A DNA stretch of 61,378 nt, taken from NCBI GenBank assembly GCA_900661335.1, contig CAACVY010000001.1:1-61378 (forward strand). The letters are read 5' to 3'. Each line of letters opens with the position of its first letter. The first letter of the stretch is position 1. This DNA is from an uncultured bacterium (GTDB taxonomy: Bacteria; Verrucomicrobiota; Kiritimatiellia; PWTM01). Below the pieces are notes generated by a model, which worked only from the letters and a program-made list of their open reading frames with translations, was not told where the DNA came from and ran no database searches. Positions 53,889-61,378 of the stretch are shown here, piece by piece. The position numbers were made by a program, and so were the translations under genes.

Positions 53889-56504
53889 ATGATACGGCGG
53901 ATCATTGGCAGTGGTGTGTGGGTAGCGCTGAATCTCCTTACGAGCACCGCGTGGGTGGATGAAGTCCCGGCCTCTTATGAAGTGGTGTGGGACAGCCCGA
54001 GCGAGAACCCACGGGGGTCCATGCCCCTGGGCAACGGCAACGTAGGGCTCAATGTATGGGCCTTGCGCAATGGAGCCGTGCATCTGTTGATCAGCAAGAC
54101 GGACGCCTGGGACGAGAACGCGCGCTTGGTGAAGGTGGGGCAAGTCGTGGTTCGATTTCCGCCGGAATGTTTTGCTCGGGCCTTCCGCCAGCAACTCGAC
54201 GTGCGTACAGCGACGGTCCGAATTGCGACGGAATACGAGGGCCGTCCCACAGAGATCCGCATTTGGGTAGATGCGTTACATCCCGTCATTCACGTGGATG
54301 CGGAAATCCCTGCCACGGCCACAATCGAACTGTGGCGAACGAATCGCAGCCCGATCGCGTTGCAGTGTAGTGACATCCTCCATCGAGCGCCCGCCGCGTA
54401 TGCTGAACCGCAATGGGCGGAACCCGATACAATCTGTACGGGATGGACAGACCGCATTGGTTGGTTCCACCACAACGCGCGATCGCTCGGGTTCGAGCTG
54501 ACGCGCATACAACAGGGCCTGACTGGCTTTCCGCAAGAAGATCCGCTCCTTCACCGGACCTTCGGTGCGATCGTTACGGCTCAGTCTGGGCAGCGGTTGG
54601 ATGACGCGCGCTTACAATCGCGCCACGGCTTTCAGATCCATGTCCTGACGCTTCAACCCGCGTCACCGGCGCAGTGGGTCGCGGCGATGAACGATGTGAT
54701 CCGGGACGACGCTCGGTCGGACTATACGGCCCACACAAACTGGTGGGCAGAGTTCTGGTCCCGTAGTTGGATCCACGCCCGTCGCAGTCGGGGCACGGCC
54801 TCCCTAAGCATCCTGGACAATGGTCTTCCTTTTCAAGTCGGGCGGGATCAAAAGGGTGAAAACCGTTTTGCGGGCGAACTGCGGGAGGTCCGCATCCAAA
54901 CCAACACCGCGGGGCGCTTGGTCATCGAGGCCCGTGCGCGGCCAGCGGCGCGAGAGACGGGCAGGATCGTGGACAAAATCACTCCGGGCGGGCGAGATGG
55001 CTTTCTCCTGGATGCCTATCCCGGGAACTCGCTACGACTCATTGCGGGCGGCCATGTATGGGTGACCAACGGCGTGTTGCCGGCCAACCGTTGGGCACAA
55101 ATTCGGGTGGAGGGCAACGACTGGGGTTGGCGCGTGGAGTTGAACGGGCAAGTCCTGGTTGAGTTGGACGGGGCCCACGTTGCCGACGACGCGGCGCTGA
55201 TCAGTCACCGGTATGCCCTGCAAAGGTTCATTACGGCGTGTGCAGGTCGGGGGGCCTATCCGATCAAATTCAATGGATCCATTTTTACGGTCGCTCCGGA
55301 CCAGAATCGCGATCACGATTTTCGCCGATGGGGTCCTGGGTATTGGTGGCAAAACACGCGGCTGCCTTATTACCCCATGTGTGCGGCGGGAGATGTGGAT
55401 CTGATGCGTCCCCTCTTCCGGATGTATGCCGAGGAGCTGGTGCCGTTGTGTCGCTACCGAACACGGCTGTACTGCGGGCACGAGGGTATTTTTTATCCGG
55501 AGTGCATCTATTTCTGGGGGGCGATCTTCCCTGAGGTGTATGGTTGGACGCCGTTCGAACAGCGGGCAGACAAACTTCAAGAGTCCGGTTATCACAAGTG
55601 GGAGTGGGTGGGAGGACTGGAGCTGGCCTGGCTATTGCTGGACTACTACGACTACACATTGGATCGGGACTATTTTCAGCGCGTCGTATGGCCCGTGGCG
55701 CGAGAGGTTCTTTCGTTCTTCGATCAGCACTATCCCGACGGCCCTGATGGCCGGATGCGGATGCACCCGGCCCAGGCATGCGAAACGTGGTGGGACTGCA
55801 CAAACCCGATGCCGGAACTGGCTGGGTGCATCGCGGTGTCCGAGCGCCTGCTGGGAATGCCGGAGTTGAGCAGTGCGGATCGCCAGTTTCTATCGCGGTT
55901 CCGGGCGCGGTTGCCTCCATTGCCGGTCCGGCAAGTGAATGGAGAGACCGCGTTGGCTCCCGCCGCGGAGTTTGCCAACAAGCGGAACATCGAGAATCCG
56001 GAACTGTACGCAGTGTTTCCGTTCCGACTCATCGCTATCGGCCGACCGAACACCGAATGGGGATGGGCCGCGTTGCGGCATCGTTGGGACCGTGGACACT
56101 CCGGTTGGCGCCAAGACGACATCTTCATGGCCTATCTAGGCTTAGCGGAGGATGCACGGCGGAACTTGGTCGCGCGCGCTCGCCATCACGATCCGCAAGA
56201 ACGTTTCCCTGCATTTTGGGGCCCGAACTATGACTGGACCCCCGACCAATGCCATGGGGGTGTGCTGATGAAGGCATTTCAGTCCATGTTGCTACAAACC
56301 GATGGACGCCGAATCTACCTGCTTCCAGCATGGCCAGCAGACTGGGACGCCGACTTCAAGCTTCACGCGCCTTACCGCACAGTGGTCGAGGGTAAAGTTC
56401 GAAACGGACGGTTGACCGATCTTCGGGTCACGCCACCGGAACGCCGAGCGGACATCGTCATTTGGCCTGAAGTCGTCGGGAGTGGACGGTCGGCGACGCC
56501 TTGA
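53889..56504 (+). CDS. DUF5703/GH95-like secreted glycoside hydrolase with an inserted LamG-like region
   Basis: An 871-residue exported protein. The start (MIRRIIGSGVWVALNLL) has a signal peptide and AGAGG 8 nt upstream; the track's 53829 is too early. An N-terminal beta-domain (about 30-270: NPRGSMPLGNGNVGLNVWA) is typical of DUF5703 and GH95-like enzymes. WWAEFWSRSWIHARRS is then followed by about 130 residues resembling a LamG/concanavalin-like fold (about 305-430), then the (alpha/alpha)6 barrel with ALQRFITACAGRGAYPIKFNGSIF and CHGGVLMKAFQSMLLQ. GH95 enzymes act on alpha-L-fucose or L-galactose; specificity here is unknown. It is the third gene of the CAZyme cluster. Confidence 0.82.
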   Translation: MIRRIIGSGVWVALNLLTSTAWVDEVPASYEVVWDSPSENPRGSMPLGNGNVGLNVWALRNGAVHLLISKTDAWDENARLVKVGQVVVRFPPECFARAFRQQLDVRTATVRIATEYEGRPTEIRIWVDALHPVIHVDAEIPATATIELWRTNRSPIALQCSDILHRAPAAYAEPQWAEPDTICTGWTDRIGWFHHNARSLGFELTRIQQGLTGFPQEDPLLHRTFGAIVTAQSGQRLDDARLQSRHGFQIHVLTLQPASPAQWVAAMNDVIRDDARSDYTAHTNWWAEFWSRSWIHARRSRGTASLSILDNGLPFQVGRDQKGENRFAGELREVRIQTNTAGRLVIEARARPAARETGRIVDKITPGGRDGFLLDAYPGNSLRLIAGGHVWVTNGVLPANRWAQIRVEGNDWGWRVELNGQVLVELDGAHVADDAALISHRYALQRFITACAGRGAYPIKFNGSIFTVAPDQNRDHDFRRWGPGYWWQNTRLPYYPMCAAGDVDLMRPLFRMYAEELVPLCRYRTRLYCGHEGIFYPECIYFWGAIFPEVYGWTPFEQRADKLQESGYHKWEWVGGLELAWLLLDYYDYTLDRDYFQRVVWPVAREVLSFFDQHYPDGPDGRMRMHPAQACETWWDCTNPMPELAGCIAVSERLLGMPELSSADRQFLSRFRARLPPLPVRQVNGETALAPAAEFANKRNIENPELYAVFPFRLIAIGRPNTEWGWAALRHRWDRGHSGWRQDDIFMAYLGLAEDARRNLVARARHHDPQERFPAFWGPNYDWTPDQCHGGVLMKAFQSMLLQTDGRRIYLLPAWPADWDADFKLHAPYRTVVEGKVRNGRLTDLRVTPPERRADIVIWPEVVGSGRSATP

Positions 56505-56758
56505 AGAATCGGTTCGAAACGCGGAACAGCGCGCCCACGCATCGCAGGGGGCTGGGACTGTGGAACCATTCCGAGGCGGGGCGCGACGGTGCGCGAGACG
56601 CCAGTGAACTACGTGCGCATGGGTGGCGGCCTTAGGGGCCTGCTTTGAAATGGGTTCTCCTGTGGGGCGAATTCGAGAGTGGCCCGGGATGTCGTGCAGG
56701 ATCGGACTCGAGGCGAGCATGGGGACCGCGTGGCCTGCCGATGCGGTCGTTTGTAGAA

Positions 56759-58111
56759 TCAGTAGGTGTACACGCTGCCGCCGATGAATTCCCGGATAAT
56801 CGAATTGGCGGGGATGCACGAGTCGTCGTGGACCTCGCGCAAAGGTTCCAACCACTCGGCTAGACGTTTGGCCCGCAGGTAGGCATCCTGCCGTCGGGGG
56901 TCGTCGCGGCAAAGCTTCATGGCTTCGGGCAGGAACGTGATGACACGCGGCTTGAGAATCGACAACTCGTGGGGCAACGCGCTGTTGAGGATGTAATCCG
57001 CGGTGTTGATGTAGGGGATGATGTACTTGAGCTCACTGGTTCGCACGTAGTGCCAATGGGTGATGGTCTGAACTGGCGCGTGGTTCCGTTGCCGGGCATC
57101 GCGGACCATGCGGCGCATCATCCGCAGGTCGGCCCAGCGCAAAAACACGCCATACCCGTTGCGAACTTGCTCGAGGGTTTCGATGTACAGACGAAACTTC
57201 TGATGGTCGGGTACTGCGGCCGTGAGCGGCCCGTAAAGTCCATGCAGGCTGTCGACGAGGAGAATCTCGTCCTTGCCCAGTTGCATAGGATGGACATCCA
57301 AGGTCCGCCGCCCGGTCTGGAAGTCATAGTGCGGGGTGCGAATGGGCCGCCCTTCCAGCAGCGCAGCCAGGTCGCGGTTGATTCGCTCGATGTCTAAGGC
57401 GTTGGGAGTTTCGTAGTCGTAGTCACCGTACTCGTCGCGGGGGTGGTTTTCTAGGTCAAAAAAGTAGTGGTCGAGATTGATCGGCACTAGGCGAAGCCCG
57501 AGCTCCCGCAGGTATTCCGACAGCCGCATCGTCGTGGTCGTTTTCCCCGACGACGAGGGGCCTGCAATGATGACCAGTCGTACGGTCCCTTGCCGTTCGC
57601 GGATTCGCTCGGCCGCTACGCGAAGATCTCGGTCGAAGCGAGCCTCCGCCTCGCGGACCAGTTCCGGGAAGCGACCCGACTCGACCCACTCGTTGAGGTG
57701 GTCGATGGTGTCGCACCGGTGGTCAAGGTTCCAGAGGAGAACCTCATAAATGATCCGGTACGGGATGTTATCGGTGGCTTCAACCCGCCTTGCTCGTGCG
57801 TCACGAAGCCGTGCCCGCTCGTGCCGATAGATGATGTATGCGCGGGCGACCTCGGGGTAACCGGAGTCCATGAGGATACGCTCGACGATGTCTTGGATGT
57901 CCTCGACGGTAGGCGGCGTGGAGCCGTAGGCCTGAACCAGCCAGGCTTCCACCTTTTCGGCGAGTCGTTCGGCCTCCTCGCGGCTGCCTTGGCGCAGAGA
58001 TGCGAACGCTTTGAGAATCGCGACGACGATTCGCTCGCGATCGTAGGGCACCGCCGTGCCGTCCCGCTTGATGACAGTTCGGGGGGCGGTCGGTGGATGA
58101 TCCGGCGGCAT
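56759..58111 (-). CDS. ATP-cone/uridine kinase-like fusion protein
   Basis: A 450-residue protein. The N-terminal ~100 residues form an ATP-cone (VIKRDGTAVPYDRERIVVAILKAF...EDIQDIVERILMDSG), as in NrdR and ribonucleotide reductases, where it senses ATP/dATP. The rest is a P-loop kinase of the uridine kinase/phosphoribulokinase family with Walker A GPSSSGKTTTTMR, NLDHYFFD and DEILLVDSLHGLYGPL. It probably phosphorylates a nucleoside under adenine nucleotide control; the substrate is not established. It begins 2 bp after the rpoD stop and is likely cotranscribed with it. Confidence 0.87.
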   Translation of the reverse strand: MPPDHPPTAPRTVIKRDGTAVPYDRERIVVAILKAFASLRQGSREEAERLAEKVEAWLVQAYGSTPPTVEDIQDIVERILMDSGYPEVARAYIIYRHERARLRDARARRVEATDNIPYRIIYEVLLWNLDHRCDTIDHLNEWVESGRFPELVREAEARFDRDLRVAAERIRERQGTVRLVIIAGPSSSGKTTTTMRLSEYLRELGLRLVPINLDHYFFDLENHPRDEYGDYDYETPNALDIERINRDLAALLEGRPIRTPHYDFQTGRRTLDVHPMQLGKDEILLVDSLHGLYGPLTAAVPDHQKFRLYIETLEQVRNGYGVFLRWADLRMMRRMVRDARQRNHAPVQTITHWHYVRTSELKYIIPYINTADYILNSALPHELSILKPRVITFLPEAMKLCRDDPRRQDAYLRAKRLAEWLEPLREVHDDSCIPANSIIREFIGGSVYTY

Positions 58112-58113
58112 GG

Positions 58114-59982
58114 TTAGTACAGGGTCTCTGCAAATCCCTCGAGCTTCTTGATCCGGCTCGGATGCCGAAGCTTCCGCAGCGCCTTGGCCTCGATTTGGCG
58201 GATCCGCTCACGGGTTACTTTGAAGCGGCGTCCCACTTCCTCCAAGGTCCGGGAGTAACCGTCCACGAGGCCGAACCGAAGCTTCAATACCTCTTGTTCG
58301 CGTTCCGTCAGCGTTTGAAGCACCTCGCGCAATCGCTCCTTGAGCATGGACTGCCCGGCGGCATCCGCGGGATCCTCCACGCTCGTATCCGCGATGAAAT
58401 CGCCGAAGGTCGTATCATCGCTGTCGCCAACTGGGTTGTGGAGGGAAATGGGCTGCTGTGCCATTTTGAGAATGCTCCGCACCCTCTCCACGGGCATGTT
58501 CATCTCCTCGGCGAGTTCCTCCGTGGTGGGTTCGCGCCCGAACTCTTGCTGCAACTGCTTCTGCACACGCATCAGCTTGTTGATCGTTTCGATCATGTGC
58601 ACCGGGATGCGGATTATGCGGGCCTGGTCGGCAATGGAACGTGTGATGGCTTGGCGAATCCACCACGTGGCGTAGGTGCTGAATTTGTAGCCGCGCCGCC
58701 ACTCGAATTTTTCGACCGCTTTCATCAATCCCATGTTGCCTTCTTGGATGAGATCCAAGAACGACAGACCACGGTTGGTGTACTTCTTGGCAATGCTGAT
58801 GACCAGCCGCAGGTTGGCTTCTACCATATCCGACTTGGCTCGCAGGGCCTTGCGCATCCACGACTTGAGCTCTTGATAGCGCGCTTCGAACTCTCCAACG
58901 GGCACCAAAGCATCGCGGGCGATTTCCGTCAGTTTTTGCTCCGCCTCCGCACGCCGAGCGGCCGCCGCTCGACCGGTCAAGCCATCCCGGCCGTCGTAGG
59001 CGCGACGGGCCATTCGGAACTGCTGGTAGACCTCGTCCGCGATGGCCATGCTGTCCTCGATCGCTTTTTGCTTGAAGCAGAGCTTCTCCAATAGATCCGA
59101 CATCTGCCGGCGAGCCTGCTCGAATGCTTTCCGGCGCTGTTCGTACGCGGGCCGCTTCGGATCCGTTCGTTGCCACGCGTCGAACCGCTCCAAGGCCACC
59201 TTGTGGGCGCGTCGAATTTCGGAGCAGAGCCGCGGCAGCGATTTCAGGTACTTGTCCCGTCTGGGCGCCAGCTTGTCGTTCACCACTCGGTCGAACCGTT
59301 CGCGGGAGCTCAAGAGCCGTTCCGCGATGCCGAGAAAAGCTCGAACGGCAAAGCCGAACGCGAGGAAACACTTCCGCGCCTGGAGCTCGGACTCCTCGAT
59401 CCGCTTGGAAATTTCCACCTCCTGTTCGCGCGTGAGCAACGGCACCTGGCCCATCTGCTTGAGGTACATGCGGACTGGATCGTCGAGGACGTCCACCTTT
59501 TCAGCGCTGCGCGCACGGGTTTCCTCGATCTGCGACTTGTATTTGTCCACCTCCGCCGCGTCGATGATATCGATGTCCATCCCCCGCAGCATGATCAGAA
59601 TGCTGTCGAGCTCGGCGGGACTGATGCAGCTTTCGGGCAACGCGTCGTTAATGTCGTCGTAGGTCAAGTATCCTTGCTCGCTAGCCAACGCGATCAACTC
59701 GCGCAATTTGAGATTGCGAGTTTCGCGGTCCATCCGTCCGACTTGCGAGGATGCGGTGCTGTTGCGGATATCGGCGGAGGTTGGCCGCGGGCGGTCGGCA
59801 TTCAGGGCCGCCTCCGAATTTGGTGCGGGTGCCGCCGGCGTGGGTTCCGGCGCGGGGGCCGGCGGCTCGCGATGCGCCGCGCGCGCTGGGACGCGCGCCT
59901 TCGATCGCGCCGCGGCGGAAGTGGTGCGTTTCGATGTACGAGTACGCTTCGACTGCTTTTCGCGTTTCGCCTTGGTCGCCAT
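58114..59982 (-). CDS. rpoD: Primary sigma factor RpoD (sigma-70)
   Basis: The housekeeping sigma factor that directs RNA polymerase to -35/-10 promoters. The 622-residue product has a Lys/Arg/Pro/Ala-rich N-terminal extension (1-60), region 1.1, region 1.2 ([17 protein letters not shown]), a non-conserved insert of roughly 160 residues, region 2 ([56 protein letters not shown]), region 3 and region 4 ([30 protein letters not shown]). GAGGT sits 10 nt before the ATG. Downstream, 2 bp away, is the ATP-cone kinase gene. The sigma-70-type promoters noted in this window fit recognition by this factor. Confidence 0.97.
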   Translation of the reverse strand: MATKAKREKQSKRTRTSKRTTSAAARSKARVPARAAHREPPAPAPEPTPAAPAPNSEAALNADRPRPTSADIRNSTASSQVGRMDRETRNLKLRELIALASEQGYLTYDDINDALPESCISPAELDSILIMLRGMDIDIIDAAEVDKYKSQIEETRARSAEKVDVLDDPVRMYLKQMGQVPLLTREQEVEISKRIEESELQARKCFLAFGFAVRAFLGIAERLLSSRERFDRVVNDKLAPRRDKYLKSLPRLCSEIRRAHKVALERFDAWQRTDPKRPAYEQRRKAFEQARRQMSDLLEKLCFKQKAIEDSMAIADEVYQQFRMARRAYDGRDGLTGRAAAARRAEAEQKLTEIARDALVPVGEFEARYQELKSWMRKALRAKSDMVEANLRLVISIAKKYTNRGLSFLDLIQEGNMGLMKAVEKFEWRRGYKFSTYATWWIRQAITRSIADQARIIRIPVHMIETINKLMRVQKQLQQEFGREPTTEELAEEMNMPVERVRSILKMAQQPISLHNPVGDSDDTTFGDFIADTSVEDPADAAGQSMLKERLREVLQTLTEREQEVLKLRFGLVDGYSRTLEEVGRRFKVTRERIRQIEAKALRKLRHPSRIKKLEGFAETLY

Positions 59983-60430
59983 GCGTGGATCTACCTCAAT
60001 GGGTTACAGGTTACTAGGCCATAAAGACCCATTATACCGTGCGCGTCAATATACCGATGGCGGTCATGGGTGTCAAATGAACTTGCGAACGCGTTCCACG
60101 CGACGCGGGAACTTGACCTTCGTGCCCAGAGTTTTCGGACAGTGGCCGATCCAATGCGACCGCGGGTTCGTCGCGGCGAATCATTCGGAGCACTCGACAC
60201 GTCGGTCTGTCGTGGTGTTGAAGGCTTTGTCGAAGCCGGGCGGGTACGGGCTGGCGTGGCATCGGAGCCGGATTCCGTCGAAGTTCGCCATCTTCCTGAG
60301 ACTTGTTCCAGCTGGACGCATTCGAAGCGTCGTGCGATCGAGTGCCCGAACGCGGGAGTGTGGAGCAACTTTGTGGCGAGGCTGAGGGTTGGTTGCTTCG
60401 CAGGTGCTGTGGGTGAATGTGCGGACTAAG
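59983..60430. other. 448-bp intergenic region between rpoD and the radical SAM gene
   Basis: The rpoD leader and promoter elements occupy the first ~70 bp. The rest has only short, unconvincing ORFs on both strands and no palindrome of the TCCAA-N3-TTGGA type. I see nothing else that I can name. Confidence 0.4.
60031..60049 (-). promoter_or_regulatory. Promoter elements upstream of rpoD
   Basis: On the minus strand a perfect TATAAT (60031-60036) lies about 50 bp before the ATG, without a matching -35 at 17 bp. A TTGACG (60044-60049) lies nearer and could pair with CTTTAT 17 bp downstream. Two overlapping promoters are possible; the exact start is unclear. Confidence 0.45.
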
Positions 60431-61378
60431 TCACCGCTTGCGCGAGTCGTCCAATCCACTCGTGCCGCCGGATACCGCGTCGGCTTCGCAGCTGGGTCCT
60501 TGGCTCGGTGGGTCGTATGCACACCAGGGGTCTTCCGCAAAAACGTCCCCGGTCAAGGCGTAGGCCCGGGAGCGCGATCCACCACATTCGTTGCGAAACT
60601 CGCAACGTCCACAGCGGCCGCGGAGGCGATTGGGATCGCGTAAGGACCGAAACAGCTCCGAATTACGGTAGATCGTGGCTAATGGCGTTGTCCGCACATT
60701 GCCGGCGGAGATTGGCAGGAACCCGCTCGGGTATACCTCTCCGACATGATCGATGAAGCAAAATCCCTTGCCGGCGTTCACCGGCCAGGGGGAGAGGCCG
60801 ACACGCGACCCGTGAGGCCGGGGGGACGTCGAGGCTGGAGTGGGGTGCTGGCGGATGTAACGGCGATAGTGCGGGGCTTCGGTAATCTTGATCAGAAACG
60901 GCGCGCTCATGGATTGGGCGTATAGGAAGGCGAACATCTCTTCCACCTGGTGGGCCGTGAGACCTTCGAGTTGGGCGCCACGACCGGTGGGTACGAGCAG
61001 AAAAACTTCCCAGAACACCGCTCCCAGATCCCGCACCAACCGTGCGATCTCCGGCAGGTCGTCGTAGGTGCGGGCGCAGACCACGGTATTGATCTGAACC
61101 GGCAAACCCAGGTCATGCGCCCACGCCACGGCGCGCATGGCAAGGTCAAAGCATCCGGGCACCCCTCGCAAGCCGTCATGAATCTCGGGGCGACTGCCGT
61201 CGAGGCTAAGGGCGATTTGGTCCACGCCGGCCTCCGCAATGGACTGTATACGGTCGCCGGTCAAGCGCGGGGTCTCGGCCGGGATCGTGCCGACCCGAAG
61301 TCCCAAGCCCTTGGCGTGGCGGATCAGCAGTTCGAGGTCGTCGCGCTGAAGCGGATCGCCGCCCGTGAAAATCACCAC
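60431..61378 (-). CDS. Radical SAM/SPASM protein, C-terminal part (cut by window edge)
   Basis: The last ~315 residues of a radical SAM enzyme; the [4Fe-4S] SAM motif CxxxCxxC lies beyond the edge. FTGGDPLQRDDLELLI and LALSLDGS-type (IALSLDGSRPEIHDGLRG) barrel motifs are followed by LPVQINTVVCARTYDDL, EVFLLVPTGRGAQL, a VGEVYPSGFLPISAGNVR stretch and a SPASM-like cysteine cluster (GRCGRCEFRNECGGSRSRAYALTGD...DPWCAY). The pattern recalls the TIGR04053/AhbD-like group of heme- or peptide-related radical SAM proteins. The substrate is unknown; it is not HydE. Confidence 0.85.
   Translation of the reverse strand: MVIFTGGDPLQRDDLELLIRHAKGLGLRVGTIPAETPRLTGDRIQSIAEAGVDQIALSLDGSRPEIHDGLRGVPGCFDLAMRAVAWAHDLGLPVQINTVVCARTYDDLPEIARLVRDLGAVFWEVFLLVPTGRGAQLEGLTAHQVEEMFAFLYAQSMSAPFLIKITEAPHYRRYIRQHPTPASTSPRPHGSRVGLSPWPVNAGKGFCFIDHVGEVYPSGFLPISAGNVRTTPLATIYRNSELFRSLRDPNRLRGRCGRCEFRNECGGSRSRAYALTGDVFAEDPWCAYDPPSQGPSCEADAVSGGTSGLDDSRKR

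Noticed and set aside
51750-56504. Naming the CAZyme cluster an agar or porphyran system
   Set aside because: GH16 and propeller hydrolases span many substrates; no diagnostic residues could be established by eye.
60431-61378. Calling the edge radical SAM gene hydE
   Set aside because: It has SPASM-type C-terminal cysteines and heme/peptide-maturase-like motifs, not the shorter HydE pattern.

Overview
The window is about 61 kb of high-GC bacterial chromosome, densely coded on both strands, with many start/stop overlaps of the ATGA type. Nothing in it looks plasmid-like, viral or transposon-borne, and I found no CRISPR array. Several features point to the PVC superphylum, most plausibly Kiritimatiellota or a close relative: secreted enzymes with Asp-rich C-terminal repeats, PQQ-type beta-propellers, a VanZ-like protein, an ATP-cone/uridine-kinase fusion, a PPi-type phosphofructokinase and a small secreted CAZyme locus. 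This placement is inference; the window has no rRNA. The predicted metabolism is fermentative or anaerobic (PPi-PFK, [FeFe]- and [NiFe]-hydrogenase maturation genes, a hydrogenase-type sensor).

Layout. 1-1.7 kb: gapA and the start of pgk, then tRNA-Val(UAC). 1.7-3.5 kb: a secreted metzincin-type protease. 4.4-8.7 kb: the aspartate-family and isoleucine operon hom-lysC-cimA. 8.8-13.2 kb: a mevalonate-pathway operon (HMG-CoA reductase, type 2 IDI, HMG-CoA synthase, mevalonate kinase) in which each gene overlaps the next. 13.3-18.5 kb: a TIM-barrel sugar isomerase, agmatine deiminase, a small membrane protein and leuS. 19-22.1 kb: an [FeFe]-hydrogenase maturation operon (TM1266-family regulator, hydF, hydG). 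22.4-30.3 kb: surface polysaccharide genes, namely a WecG-type glycosyltransferase, two polyprenyl-phosphate sugar transferases, and a set for a dTDP-3-amino- or 3-formamido-3,6-dideoxyhexose (rfbB, FdtA-like, formyltransferase, FdtB-like). 31-34.2 kb: a hydrogenase-domain histidine kinase followed by a receiver/histidine-kinase hybrid. 34.4-45 kb: glgX, a beta-propeller protein, a YfhO-like membrane protein, PPi-PFK, DUF486, an HD protein and a VanZ-like protein. 45-50.6 kb: a Gfo/Idh/MocA oxidoreductase, an unpaired gcvPA, hypF and a YraN-type nuclease. 51.7-56.5 kb: three secreted glycoside hydrolases. 56.8-60 kb: rpoD and the ATP-cone kinase. The window ends in a radical-SAM/SPASM gene that runs off the edge.

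The most interesting system is the hydrogen-sensing module. The protein at 31045-33048 joins two [4Fe-4S] ferredoxin sites, an H-cluster domain that keeps four ligand cysteines but lacks the usual proton-relay cysteine, a further four-Cys domain and a histidine kinase. Its partner has a receiver plus a second kinase and no DNA-binding domain. HydF and HydG, needed to build an H-cluster, lie about 9 kb away, yet no catalytic [FeFe] hydrogenase is visible here. HydG has an altered auxiliary-cluster cysteine motif. Also notable are a recurring intergenic palindrome TCCAA-N3-TTGGA, a folded palindromic repeat upstream of leuS, a possible divergent glycine-riboswitch-like element before gcvPA, and a likely internal translation start in lysC.

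All calls come from reading the sequence and from memory of protein families; no database search was run. Start codons were chosen from ribosome-binding sites, overlaps and expected family length, and are flagged where uncertain.
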